Assembly (NCBI GenBank): GCA_001969505.1 | Contig: LSSK01000010.1 | Location: 1-64,000, forward strand | Direction of reading: 5' to 3' | From: Zancudomyces culisetae | Taxonomy: Eukaryota; Kickxellomycota; Harpellomycetes; Harpellales; Legeriomycetaceae | Length of the DNA: 64,000 bases | Part shown: piece after piece, positions 9,278-20,696 of the stretch | Numbering within the stretch: the stretch's first letter is position 1 | Layout of the letters: each line of letters starts with the position of its first letter | The notes under the pieces: generated by a model | What the model saw: only the letters and a program-made list of their open reading frames with translations | Told to the model about the DNA's origin: nothing | Databases searched by the model: none | Translations under genes and position numbers: made by a program

Positions 9278-11995
9278 CTACACCAAACCATCTAAATAGC
9301 CAAAAGTATCGTTTTGTTTCAATTGTTTTACAAAAGTCAAAATCTCAAGGCAAGCTACACCATCGTGGTTACGCTCAGCACAGTCTAAAAGGCACAATGA
9401 CAAGTATTCAAACACATCTGTGGACTCCATGTTGTGTAAAACAATGAGTAACTGCATAGCCGTTTTGACATCGTTTTTGTTCAGACAATCCAAAAATATC
9501 TCTGAAGGAGTGTTGGTATATTTAAATAACATAGCCCATAGTTTCATTTCTGTCTTGCGGGCGGTGTGAGCAATCACTTGGTGGAAGACCTTAAATTTGG
9601 AAATAAAAGACACAACTTGCTCGAGTTTTTCCGAATCTGAGGAGATACTATCAAGCAATAACATTTCCAAACAAATGTTAAAGTACGGATAACCAAGGTA
9701 GCTTGAGCACGCTTGAACGGCAGCTTCTAAGGGTCGAGACATAAAAATGAACCTAACAATATCACTCAAGAAAAAGATCGTCTTACAACGAACCGGTGTG
9801 AACCCACCAACAAACGAGTTGCGTATTGCTTGTGTATGTTCAAGCCCAATAATCAATCCTCTTTGGCTACTGAGGGTTGTAGGATAAAATTCCAGTCCCG
9901 AGTATCCGCATTCAGATAGTTGTCTCATTTCAAGCACTTGGCTGGTTGCCGGTTTTTCAATATCAGGCGATTGGAAGTGCCTCATTGACAAAGCTGCAGA
10001 ATTCAAAGTATCTCCGTCATACCACCATATAGTTGGGTTGTTATCCAAATTTTTAATTGACACTATACCAAATGCCTCGGCTTTATTCCGAATCTTGACT
10101 TCGGTGAATGGAGTTTTGTCCCCAGAACTTCCACTATGATGTACAATTTTTATATTGATACCTTCTTGTAACGCAACCACGACACTCTGAGATCCTGGGA
10201 TCTTTTCGATACACCGGATTTTTACAACATTATAAGGGTTTGCAACCAATTGTTCTAGAGAAATATTACACAGTGGAAATGCCTGCAAAATCCCACCCGA
10301 GTCAACTAGCATAAATTGTGTTATTATATTGCTTTCCGTATACACATACATTAAATTTTCATGGATTCTAAACTCTTTAGCCTGATTGTTTATCAGTAGT
10401 GCCGAGATGTTGTTATTTAGCTCTAGCTGTCTCTTAATGTCAAAAAATATTATCTGATTCTGTTTCTTTTCATAGTGATTAACACATGAAAACACCAAAT
10501 AATGCTTGAAAAACGACATTCCCCCATTACACTCAATCATTTTCTCCTGCGCCTTACTTAAAAACAGTTTCCATTTGGCGACATTGTAATCGTAGATCAC
10601 AAATCCACGAGTACCTGCAACCACAACCCTTTTTCCGTCTTTACTTATCTCAGCATAGCGTATAGGCCAGTTTTCCTGGACATATTCTGGAGGAATGTTT
10701 ATCAGGTCCCAGCCATAATCTCTTTGAAGTAAATCGTATTGCTGCTGAAAATCTACTCTATGAACAAGTATTTTGTCGTTACCAACCAACAGCATCCGAT
10801 CACCATCCTCTAACACCTTCGCAGACCTTCCACTACTAACACACAACCTCATCAATGGAACACTAAACCCAGTAGTTATAACGGAGTGTCCAGAAAAAAC
10901 AAGTAGTTCTTCTGACTCCTTGCCCCATATTACGCTTTGAATCCCAGAATGAGATTCCAATTCCTGCATCAGTATTTTATGTCCCATAGTGCTATATATA
11001 TATATTTTATTTTCAATCGCCACGGAAAGTGCTCCGCCGTTTTCCGTCCACTTTACTGCTGAAATTGCATGGGTATTGGGGACATCGCTATCCGCTGAAA
11101 TTTTTACTGCCTTTATATGCTTGATGCTAGCTTCCTCCACTTCGTACAAATCCAAACCCCCACTCTCATACCCCACAGATAGCACCTTCATTCGTTTTGA
11201 ATAATCAATACTCATTATTTTTCCTCCCTTAAATATTGTTGAAACGTCCATTATTTTGGCTTTTCTACTTATTTCTGTACTGTTTTTCACCTTTTCCAGA
11301 AATATTTTGATATAAAACACTTTTTTGTCCTCCATTACTAGCAACGCACCTATTCCATTACCTTCAAGCCCGACTAGTTTATTTACCATTATATCTTTGT
11401 CATCGCCATTTATGCTTTTGCTCTTTAGGCTAGCTATCACTTTCAAGTGCCAGTCAAAGTAAATTATCCGTTTATTTGTGGTAACTATAATGGCACTATC
11501 TACACCCACCCCCTTCAATATCCTTTCCTTAACCGGGATGCTATACACCTGTTTTTGCTTAATTCCTCGAAGTATTATCCCTTTCCCTTCTCCGCTTCCA
11601 TTTACAAAATATTCGTCCTTTTGAAATATATACTCCATCCGCTTCTCTGATCGCACAAAAAGTTCATATTCACAAATATGACCCCCATCGTATAATATGA
11701 AGAAATCATAACTCTTTGGTTTCCAGAAAATACTTATAGCTTCCCCAAGTAGCTTTGTTTTTCCGCTCCTGATAGCACACATCAAGAAAAAGGGCTTCAA
11801 ACTCCATAAGTACACTGTATTTTTTGAAACTCCGGCCAAATAGTTGCAGTCGCCTGACTTGGACATGAAATTCACCTCGGAGTCTGGCCTTTGGATGTCC
11901 AGTGACAGTCGCAGTTTATATCGATTTTCTGCCAATGTATCGTTGAAATCCAAACCCAAGTCTAGGCTCTTTACAGGTTCAATCTGGTAGTACAT
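9278..11995 (-). CDS. RIC1: RIC1-like subunit of the Rgp1-Ric1 guanine nucleotide exchange factor
   Basis: Ric1 pairs with Rgp1 to activate the Golgi GTPase Ypt6/Rab6 and so supports retrograde traffic to the trans-Golgi. The 905-residue frame is uninterrupted. The N-terminal two thirds has WD-like repeats (for example the WSLKPFFLM and VKWTENGGALSVAI regions). The family block NWPIRYAEISKDGKRVVVAG followed by GGMSFFKHYLVFSC lies around residues 440-500. The C-terminal RIC1 domain (about 690-890) is helical and contains FIFMSRPLEAAVQACSSYLG, FHQVIAHTARKTEMKLWAML and AMQLLIVLHNME. It is a little shorter than yeast and animal Ric1 proteins of over 1000 residues. The start is the ATG at 11995. 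Rgp1 is not in the window. Confidence 0.88.
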   Translation of the reverse strand: MYYQIEPVKSLDLGLDFNDTLAENRYKLRLSLDIQRPDSEVNFMSKSGDCNYLAGVSKNTVYLWSLKPFFLMCAIRSGKTKLLGEAISIFWKPKSYDFFILYDGGHICEYELFVRSEKRMEYIFQKDEYFVNGSGEGKGIILRGIKQKQVYSIPVKERILKGVGVDSAIIVTTNKRIIYFDWHLKVIASLKSKSINGDDKDIMVNKLVGLEGNGIGALLVMEDKKVFYIKIFLEKVKNSTEISRKAKIMDVSTIFKGGKIMSIDYSKRMKVLSVGYESGGLDLYEVEEASIKHIKAVKISADSDVPNTHAISAVKWTENGGALSVAIENKIYIYSTMGHKILMQELESHSGIQSVIWGKESEELLVFSGHSVITTGFSVPLMRLCVSSGRSAKVLEDGDRMLLVGNDKILVHRVDFQQQYDLLQRDYGWDLINIPPEYVQENWPIRYAEISKDGKRVVVAGTRGFVIYDYNVAKWKLFLSKAQEKMIECNGGMSFFKHYLVFSCVNHYEKKQNQIIFFDIKRQLELNNNISALLINNQAKEFRIHENLMYVYTESNIITQFMLVDSGGILQAFPLCNISLEQLVANPYNVVKIRCIEKIPGSQSVVVALQEGINIKIVHHSGSSGDKTPFTEVKIRNKAEAFGIVSIKNLDNNPTIWWYDGDTLNSAALSMRHFQSPDIEKPATSQVLEMRQLSECGYSGLEFYPTTLSSQRGLIIGLEHTQAIRNSFVGGFTPVRCKTIFFLSDIVRFIFMSRPLEAAVQACSSYLGYPYFNICLEMLLLDSISSDSEKLEQVVSFISKFKVFHQVIAHTARKTEMKLWAMLFKYTNTPSEIFLDCLNKNDVKTAMQLLIVLHNMESTDVFEYLSLCLLDCAERNHDGVACLEILTFVKQLKQNDTFGYLDGLV

Positions 11996-12455
11996 TTTTC
12001 TTGCGTTGGTTTGAGTCTGTTTGCCTGTTGTTTTTTTTTAGTTGTAAATGAGGATTGGTGAATGTAATATGCTACTGAATAAACATCTCAAACTCCATAA
12101 ATGGTGATTCAATACAACACCAATATTGTTCTCAGATTCAAAGTGTGATTATTCTTTAATCAGTACCGCGAAGTATGTGGTTTACTTCAAAGTAGTGTCG
12201 ATTTTGCTTATTGTTTATTTTTCTTTGGTTCTATATTTCTTTAGTACCCTTTCTCGCCCAATTTCGTGACATTCTAATTCTTTTAGACTCAAATAACGAT
12301 CACAAACTAGATTACAATTGGTAGAAAAAGTTGAGTAGCTTTGCGCCATTTTTGAGGTAATTAATAATTACACACATGGAATTTTTGGTAAAAAAAAATG
12401 CTATTTGAATTCATTTTCTTTAGTTCCAAGTATGTACGAGAGAAACCTGGTGTGT

Positions 12456-12482
12456 GGGAGGGTGGGAGGGTGGGAGGGTGGG
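12456..12482 (+). repeat. G-quadruplex-prone GGGAGGGT tandem tract
   Basis: Seven consecutive GGG triplets are separated by single A or T bases. This is the strongest G4 consensus in the window and stands out against the AT-rich surroundings. It lies about 460 bases upstream of the RIC1 start codon, on the RIC1 template side of the divergent promoter. A regulatory role is inference. Confidence 0.85.
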
Positions 12483-12846
12483 AAGAGTGGATAGAATCTA
12501 AGAGCGTAGACACTGTTCAGAGTATGATATAATAGTCAAGATAAGTTGTGAACAAAAACAAAGTTTTTAAGCACATACGTTGGTTGGTGGAGAGGGAGGG
12601 GAGTAGGTAGTTAATGTGTATTGCTGCTCACAATACCCAACAGATATCCATCTTCAGACCAACAACACCTATCGATACAGCTACTACCATTCCCTTTCAA
12701 CGATTTAATCTCATTTCTTCTCTCTTCACCCATTAACTACACACTTTTACCCGAATTGATGTAGAATATCAATATTATACCATTAGCGGTTCACCCAATG
12801 GTATTCCTATATCTAGACACCTTACATTTCTAGCTTGACGTTAAAG

Positions 12847-13089
12847 ATGGAAACATACAACCCCCGAATGCTTTTCAATCCTTTCGGACAGAAGACCTCT
12901 TTTAGGCAACATTCCTGGATTTTCCCGATTAACACCAGCATTTTTAGCTATGGCTCATACTTTCACTGCCAACAGCAATTAAAACAGGTAAATAAATTTC
13001 ACAATTGTAGTTTAATTATTGGCTCGTCTTGGTTCCATCCTTTGCGTTTAATAATTGATTGTTTTAGCCTGAAATTATTTTGTAAATCT
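12847..13089 (+). CDS. Possible small two-exon ORF (very uncertain)
   Basis: An ATG at 12847 opens a frame of 47 codons ending in CAG, directly followed by a donor-like GTAAAT. An acceptor GTTTTAG just before CCTGAAATT would join in phase and stop five codons later, giving a protein of about 52 residues rich in Phe, Ser and Gln. Read without splicing, the frame runs on to 13197. I recognise no homology. It may equally be non-coding leader sequence in the divergent promoter. Confidence 0.15.
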
Positions 13090-13597
13090 AACAACAAACC
13101 AAAAAGGAAAAACCTCTTTTGCTTTTTACCCATCATTAACATTTATTTTTTTTCTTTTTGCAAGTGGACGGGATTGTATTTACATTTTGCATTTTAAACT
13201 AAACTAAACTAAGCTAAACTAAGGTAAGATAAAAACTAGGCGAGAAAGCTGCCCACGTAAAACTTGCAGTAAATAATTAGCTAGTAAAAAATATTGATGT
13301 TAACTGCTTCAATCACAATTGCCCTGTTATTCTTTTTATAGCACACAATTTAAATTAAAAATAAAAAAGCAGCATTTGACTGTATATTGAAATTAAGCCA
13401 AATTATAATTATTTTTAAAACCATATTTCTCAATAATATACACAATTACCTGCTGTACAAAGACAAAAAAGCATCAAAAATCTGTCCGATATAGTAGAAA
13501 CAAGGTACATAAAGTACAAGGGTAAACAAATTCTACAGGACAGGATATATTCAAAGAGTATAAAAGATAGAAAGATAGTAAAAAGTAGAATGAAAAA

Positions 13598-16440
13598 ATG
13601 AAAGCGGCATACAAGAGATTTGTCGGGCTGCTTTTCCTGTTTCTAGGACTAATTGTAGCATCAACGAGTGAAAAGCTCCAAAACACGAAAAAAATCAAGG
13701 TGGTTCGGGCAGTAAATGTCAAAAAGCGGGTAGAAAATGCGGATAAAAGTAGAGAAGAAAGCATAGCAATGATAAAATTGTTTGAAAACAAGTATCCATA
13801 CGCCTACAACGTTTATTTACGCTCCAACAGTGCCAAAGGCACGTTTGGAATCGAGCTTCCAGGGTTTTTGAGGACTAAAGCGCCAACAGAAAAAGAAAAT
13901 AGCGATTCAGCAAAGGTTTTGAAACAGATGAGAAGCAAAGAAAGAAAGAAGAAGATTGAAAAGTTCAAAAGTAGGATGCATGTGAAGGTCATCCAGGCAT
14001 ACGAAAATCTGAAAATACTTTGCGAAAATGGGGATATTGAAAGTGAACGGTTTTTGGCTGAAATGGAGTTTTTTGGGAAAGGTGGCTCAATAATAGATCT
14101 AAAGTCGGCGTTTAAAAGGTACGAACGTATAGCACAGAAGATAGGTGACCCAGAAGCACAGTTTATGTTGGCTATATTTTATACTTTGGGGTTGGGAGGG
14201 ATTAAGCGCAATCCTGGGTTGGCGACGACATACCTGACCCTTTCGGCGCAACAAGGGTATAATAGGGCGGAATTGATGATGGGATTTAGGTATATGGAGG
14301 GAATCGAAACTATGAATGATTGCGAAAAATCAATGCATTATTATAACAGAGTAGCCAATAAAGGTAAGAGTGTCTGTAGTTGTATATGATGGCAATTATT
14401 TCCAACTTTCCATTTTACTTTTTGCAATTGAATTATGAATGAAGAGTTATTTATACAAACAAAAAATAAATAGTAATGAAAGCATACTATGATGGCCCAC
14501 CACTTGGGAAAGCGTTTGAGGATACAAGAGGGTATGTGTATACTCGGGGAAGTGGGTTATACGGTACCAATGCTAGAGCATCTGCAAAGCCAATATTTAA
14601 AAGCAAAAAAGAGATGATGGAGATAATAGAGTACTACCAGTTCAGACTGACCAACAAGGATATAGAAGCGTATGTGGTGTTGGCCGATCTTTATCTGAAA
14701 GGACACGAGTTTATTCCGGTAGACTACACCAAATCCAGAAAATATTTGTTGGAAGTATCGACAATGTTGTTTAATCTAGATACGCTCACGTTGAAAAAAC
14801 CCAACGAAGTTAAACATGTAGATAATGCCAAAAAGGTGTGTGGAATGTTGGGCAGTATTTATCTGAATGGACTTGGAGTGAAGCAAGATCTCGGGTTAGC
14901 AAAACAATGGTTGAATTTGGGATTGGAATTGAAGGATGGGTTTTCAATAAATGCACTTGGTCAAATGTACTTGGATGGGCTGGGCGTAGAGCAAAGCACA
15001 TCAACAGCAAAAGCGCTTTTCAAACAAGCAGCGTTTGAGGGAAGCACAGATGGGTTGGTAAACTATGCATTGTCTTTGATAGATGGGTCACCAACTCTCG
15101 CATTTGAGTACTTTTCAAAGGCGAAATTCTTCTCATCCAACATAAGAGCGGCGTACTACATGGCAGACATGTATCGCGATGGAATAGGGACATTCAAATC
15201 GTGCACATCAGCAGCATATGGGTATGGTGGGGTTGGGTATATGGGCGATTGGGCGGGTTCTTTGCTTAAAGAAGGAGATAAAGCGTATGAGCGCGGGGCT
15301 ATTGAAAGTGCTTTGCTGAACTACCTGATAGCTGCCGAGATTGGAATGAAAGTAGGAATTGCAGACACAGCATATTTGTTGGAAAAGCAAATTAAATTGT
15401 TGGAAGAGTCTGGGGATGAGCCTTTGTTGTTTGGTAATCTCAAGCGATACAAAAAACTGTTGGCAGTGTATTACACTCGAGCAGCAAATATGAGAGTTCC
15501 TGATGCACGGTTGAAGCAAGGCGACATGTACTATTACGGTATAGGCGTCGATCGAGACTATGGCAAAGCATCGTCTGCATACTTGTTGTCAGCAGAAAAC
15601 GATGGGGATGCAATGGGTATGTATAACATAGGATACATGTATGAATTTGGAATTGGTGTACAAAGGGATTACCATTTGGCTAAGCGGTGGTATGATAAGA
15701 GCTTAGAAGCGTATGGTAAAGGTGCACTAGCTATTTATATAAGTTTGTGTAGATTGGCAGTAAATTACTATTACTCTAAATGGGTTAAAGGTGAAAATGT
15801 TGGACGACTGCCATTGTTTGGAGCACCAAGTATTGAAGATACAAGACTTGGTGGTGCAAACTCACCGTTGGTACAAAAGGATGGTTTTGGTGCTGGTTCT
15901 TTGAACCGGCTTGATAACAAGGATGGTTTAAACACGAATCAAAACCAAAATAATAAAGAAAGCGAAAATAAGAATGAAGATGGAAATGGAAATGAAAATG
16001 AAAACTTGGGCGGAAAACTGAATATTAGTTTTGGAATTGATGATTCGCATCTAATTATAATTTTGTGTTTACTTTTGGGTTATTTTATGGTTATGAGAAG
16101 AAGAAGGGTTCTGCAAGATAGACAATTGAATGAAGGTGATGAAATAAGGTTGGGAAATATCCCATCAGCACAACAGAGTACCCCTGCCTCTTCCTCTACT
16201 TCTGCTAGTACATCTTCTGCGCCTGTTACTGCTGCTGCTGCTGCTCCTTCACCACTACCACCATCATCATCATCACCACCGCTTCCTTCTACCACTACTT
16301 TCACTACCACTCCCATAAATAATGTCAAAATAACAGAGAATAAAAGTGATACCAGCGTCAATACTGACAATAATGGTATTTTAGATAGTTCCGAGAAATC
16401 CAGTGACAAAGGTAACAGCAACTCTGTCCAAACAGACTGA
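13598..16440 (+). CDS. HRD3: HRD3/SEL1L-like ERAD adaptor with SEL1 repeats
   Basis: HRD3/SEL1L is the ER-lumen partner of the Hrd1 ubiquitin ligase and recruits misfolded glycoproteins for degradation. I join exon 1 (13598-14363) to exon 2 (14474-16440) across a 110-base GTAAGA..AAATAG intron; the phase-1 junction gives YNRVANK|VMKAYYDGPP, continuous with the family. The 910-residue protein begins with a signal peptide (core FVGLLFLFLGLIVAST). It has many SEL1 repeats, such as GSIYLNGLGVKQDLGLAKQW, GQMYLDGLGVEQSTSTAKAL and GYMYEFGIGVQRDYHLAKRW. One membrane span (LIIILCLLLGYFMVM, about 780-796) precedes RRRR, giving type I topology. After the span is an unusually long, Ser/Thr/Pro-rich cytosolic tail of about 110 residues encoded by trinucleotide-like repeats. 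HRD1 is not in the window. Confidence 0.9.
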
Positions 16441-16763
16441 TACATGCATATGCATATGTGTATGTGTATGTGTATTTATTTTTATTTTTGTTTTTGTTTT
16501 TGTTTAATAGTAGTATACTGGCTCGTTTTACCCTGTTTTTTTTTTAGCTGATAGAATAACAATGTTTGTAAAAAGTAATAAAAGAAACATTACTTTTTAA
16601 AATATTGGAAACATGTAGAACTAGAAAAAGAGTAGGGAAACGGATGATGATGTGTTAGAGTGGTGGAGTGGTAGTAGGAGTAGGTTCTAATGTAATTATA
16701 AAGATCAATCGAATAAAACGAAATAAAATAAAATAAAGTAAAGGGTAGATAATAACAAGCCCC
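16441..16763. other. Spacer between convergent HRD3 and LOS1
   Basis: A short tail-to-tail spacer. It begins with alternating TGCATATG and TGTATG repeats (16444-16474), then TTTTTG and AAAT-rich stretches likely to hold 3'-end signals for both genes. No gene is seen. Confidence 0.5.
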
Positions 16764-17175
16764 CTAGTTAGCTGAAATAAAGTTTATAAAAAATGCCTTG
16801 AAAAGTTTGGCATCTAAAAAGGCCAAAGATTTTACAAACAAGAGGCATTTCGAGTTTATATCGCTTTGATCAATGTTACCATTAGAATCTCTATTATTGG
16901 ACTTTTCAAAACCAATATTGGCACCAGCAGCTCCGTTTACTCCAAGACCCGTTGATGATGGATTTACACCAGACGTGTTTTTCATTGATGCTGAATTTCC
17001 GAGTGAATTTCCACTTGGGTTCTTTGCAGAACCTGCATTTCCAACCAACCCTGTTTGTGATGTAGATGCACCACCACTACCAGATGTTGCTCCAATTCGT
17101 TCCATCAGAAACTTTGGCAGATAATCAATTGCCAAACCCCTCATAAAGTTGTTTCGACTACAATACCCAGGCTGA

Positions 17176-17214
<39 letters not shown>

Positions 17215-20200
17215 GAGGACAAAGCTCCACCTACCAAAATAGGTTCGATTCCAAAAGCTTCTCCATGTTGATATAATGCACTGGCTCTATTTCTAGGTGC
17301 CAAAATCAATACAGTTCCATCTTTGGAAATAACAGCTTCTCCAAGTGTACGTACCATTTGTTGCCGCTGTTGCTCACCCAGTTCTGCTCCTACTTCTGGA
17401 CCTGTTCCTTGATTAATAACATTGGGTTCCATATTTGCAAGTGTTAAACCCCTCAAGATTCCACAGAGTTCGGTAATTACCTGCGAACTTTGAGCATCCG
17501 AACTGTTAAACATAGGATTTGTCGGAATTGTAAAACACAGCGGAACCACCTGATTCTGTATAAACATCATGTATTCCTGTCGCACACGCAACGTTGAACC
17601 AAAACCTGTCTGCTGGGATGAGATATGTTCGGGTTGTTGCTGATCCCACACACTAACTAACTCAATTCCCACACTTCGTGCAGCTAGCTGGCGAGATGTC
17701 ATCTTTTTATTGGCATCTGTTGAGGTATTCGAGTTCCCATCTTTATTACCAAAGACACCAAACTGAGAATTATCGCCATTTCCAGGCAGTCTTTGCGTCT
17801 TGGGTGGCAAAACAGCACCACTGTTCAACACACTGCCAATCTGCATCAAAGAAATGTTACCCACAGCATAATCACCACGAGTATCAACAAGCCACGCCAA
17901 AATGGTCTTTTGGAAAATGTTAAATGCCATCTTTTGCAGCTGTGGCGACAAACAATCGGTAGCCAAGTCCAACAACGTGCCAAACACTATAGATATATGT
18001 CGTGCATTTGCTGGTACCAAAAAGATTATATCAAGGTCAGCCGAAAAAATAGCCCCAAACCATCCCAAATACGCACGCTTCAAGTCGGCAAGCATCACAG
18101 CATCGTCAGTACCGCTGATTATGCTGGTATTCATCAATGAATATGCTTTTTCAACCACTACCAACACTAGCTCGCTCATCGTCTGAGCAATAAATGGCTT
18201 AAACTTGTGCATAACCAATCCTAAAAACGCTAGAAAATCGCTAAACTCATTCATCAGGCAATTAGGAAGAAGCCCGCCAATCAACCGCGGCAAATAACCC
18301 AACGCATCTTGCCCCAACGCAGACAACAGTCGCACAAATGCAAGCCGCACGCCTTCTCTAACTATGGAAAATCCATTCAATCTTTCCAGCACTGCTATAG
18401 TTGTATCTGCCGCCTTTACCAAAGCCTCCTTTGTAACTGGAGAAATGTTCAGGTCGGAAACTAATGTGTCGTTAGTCACACGAACTTTGGCTTCTGGAAA
18501 TCCCATGGCCACAGCTCCCAGTGCTGCCAGAATATTCCTGGTCTGAAGCAAATATATAGGCTGCTGAGCTATCATCTCTACGGATTGATTCATGATCTCT
18601 CCCAACCCTAACAGTAATGGGTCCAAAAGCTGATTTAAAAATGCCGACCTTTGATCATCTGGGAAAGATAAAGGCGAGAGAACGACTCCACATATTTCAA
18701 ACAAATAAATTTGCGAATCAAAGATACCATGACCTAGCACATTAAGCATTTCTGGGTTGCTCACATCGATCTGCGGATCTATTTGGATTGTCAGATGTGG
18801 CAAAATACTCTGCATAATATCAGGAATATATGGAACCAGTAGTTGCACACCAACATTTTTAATAAAACGTAAAAACAAGTACCAAACTCTTGTCCGGACA
18901 TGTTTTGATGGATGACATATCCCACGTTCATCAAGGAATGGCCCTAATCCCATTGAAAGCGCATCTTTACGTGCCTCAAACAAACCACCTATTTTTATGC
19001 ATGTTTCAAAGAACAGTAGCGTGATGTATGGATGCATACAGTCCACTATTTTTGACACCAGCATCCGCACGCCCAACTCTCCGACAACAGTTAACGGCTG
19101 CTGTGCAAGTTCATCATCTCCACCTGCGCCGTTTTTGTCTCCATAACCTGTGCCACTCTTCTGTACAAACGCCAGTTCACCTGTTGCATTCACCTGTTCA
19201 ATATATGTGTGTGTTAAAAACAATGCTAACTCGGCCTGCTCCCATCCCACCTTTCCTACTCGTCTTTCTGCTTCAGCTTCTATACTCACTCCACATTGTT
19301 GTATATTAGTGTATATTTCCGTTATTTTTCCTACAACACACATGTTGTACAATTCAGGCGCTAGTGACAACACCGAATCCAAAAACGTTCGGAGCTGCTT
19401 ACGGAGCTCTGCAAACATTGTCTCCTCATCATCCTCTGAAATCTCATCATTCATATGTGTAATCTCCGAAACTTCATGGTCTGCCTTATACATCAACTTC
19501 ATTACAGTTACTTGAAGGAGTTCTGATAAAAACTCAGTTTGTTGGCCACTCAATGGAATCCCCTCCCTCTTCTGCCGCTTAAACATGTGTAAAATGTCTT
19601 TGCTTATTTCAATCACCGCGCTGCTCACTTCATCACTCTCGCTACCAAGAAATCCAAGTATTAGCCCCATGAGCCCCTCCATGTGCATATACGCCCTCCC
19701 TCGCACTTCTACTGTAATCTCATCCTTTTTCATCCACACCTCATTCAATTCGCGTCCCAACACACTTACCAATCGTGCGACCTGTTCTCCAAACTCGTTA
19801 TCCGTTACCACTAACTGTCGTAGCAATGGTCCTAAATTTAAAAACTCTACCAATTCAATTTTTTCCATTGGAACCATCCCTTTTTCCACTATCGCTGCCA
19901 AGCATTTTACTGCCTCTCCCTTCAGTCCTTCATGCCCAAGGAATTCAAAGATCACTGGTATAAACTCTTCGTTCACGATCAACTTGATGTCTATCCATGT
20001 AATATAAACTGACACCAACCGTAGCGTATTCTTTATTATTTCTATCGGCGCTGCTTCTGTTGTTATTGTGTTATACCACCAATTGGCCAAATATAACACC
20101 CCTTCTTCTCTCATTTTATCCTTGATCATTGTATTTCTTGCTATTTCGCTCTTCCCTCGTGGTATGGTCGGATTCACCATCTCTTCATCTATACTCGCCA

Positions 20201-20696
20201 GCACTTTAATTGTAAAATCTGTCAGTCCTTCGTGCACTTTCGCTCTTTGCTCCTGCTTTCCACATCTTCGTTCAAAATTCACGCCTGTTATGCTCAAAAT
20301 TTCTCGAAAGAATTCTGCCCACATGTGTGGATATGTTGCCAAAAACATCAATGCAATTGTATGTGCCAATTTATTTCGCAAAAATGGTGCCTCCATCAAA
20401 TATCTATCGCTTCCATATTCCTCCACAATAAACTTCATTAGCACTTGTTTTGTTAATTCCAACTCCCCCGTCTTTGGTTCCCTTATATTTCTGTATATAT
20501 TCCCCTCCACCACTTGCAAACTATACATTCGACTCTCTGGTGTCCTTGTGGGTTTGCTAACAAAGAGCTCTAGACACATTCGCCATCCTTCTGGAGAGTT
20601 ACGCAACTGTTCACAATATTCATTCGCCTGATACCTAATCTCCTGATTGGTATTCGGATCCAACGCACATCTGACTGCCTCTTCGATCTGATCCAT
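16764..20696 (-). CDS. LOS1: Exportin-T / tRNA exportin (LOS1/XPOT)
   Basis: This importin-beta-family exportin carries mature tRNA out of the nucleus together with Ran-GTP. The ATG at 20696 gives 1310 residues; reading could begin two codons earlier only at a TTG. The N-terminus follows the XPOT pattern: FLRNKLAHTIALMFLATYPH and WAEFFREILSI, then IARNTMIKDKMREEG, VSVYITWIDIKLIVNEEFIP, and later the acidic EDDEETMFAELRKQL and FLDERGICHPSKHVRTRVWY. The rest is HEAT-type helices. Exportin-T is usually around 950-1100 residues; the excess is mostly near the C-terminus, where a 13-Gln run (CAA repeat, minus strand of about 17176-17214) and a Ser/Gly/Asn-rich segment are inserted before a final short hydrophobic helix. 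No intron is needed. Confidence 0.92.
17176..17214 (-). repeat. CAA trinucleotide repeat encoding poly-Gln in LOS1
   Basis: An almost pure TTG run on the plus strand (CAA on the coding strand) encodes 13 consecutive Gln near residues 1160-1175 of LOS1. Pure codon repetition suggests replication-slippage origin and probable length variation between strains. Confidence 0.9.

Larger units (their letters stand above)
11996..13597. other. Divergent promoter region between RIC1 and HRD3
   Basis: This 1.6 kb spacer should carry the RIC1 and HRD3 promoters. It contains a G-quadruplex-prone run (12456-12482), a possible small two-exon ORF starting at 12847, and an AACTAAACTAAACTAAG repeat near 13196-13222. 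A TATAAAAG at 13559-13566 sits only 32 bases before the HRD3 ATG and may not act as a TATA box at that distance. Confidence 0.5.

Noticed and set aside
17240-17255. GGTTCGATTCC, a perfect tRNA B-box-like string
   Set aside because: It lies inside the LOS1 coding sequence and no cloverleaf can be drawn around it.
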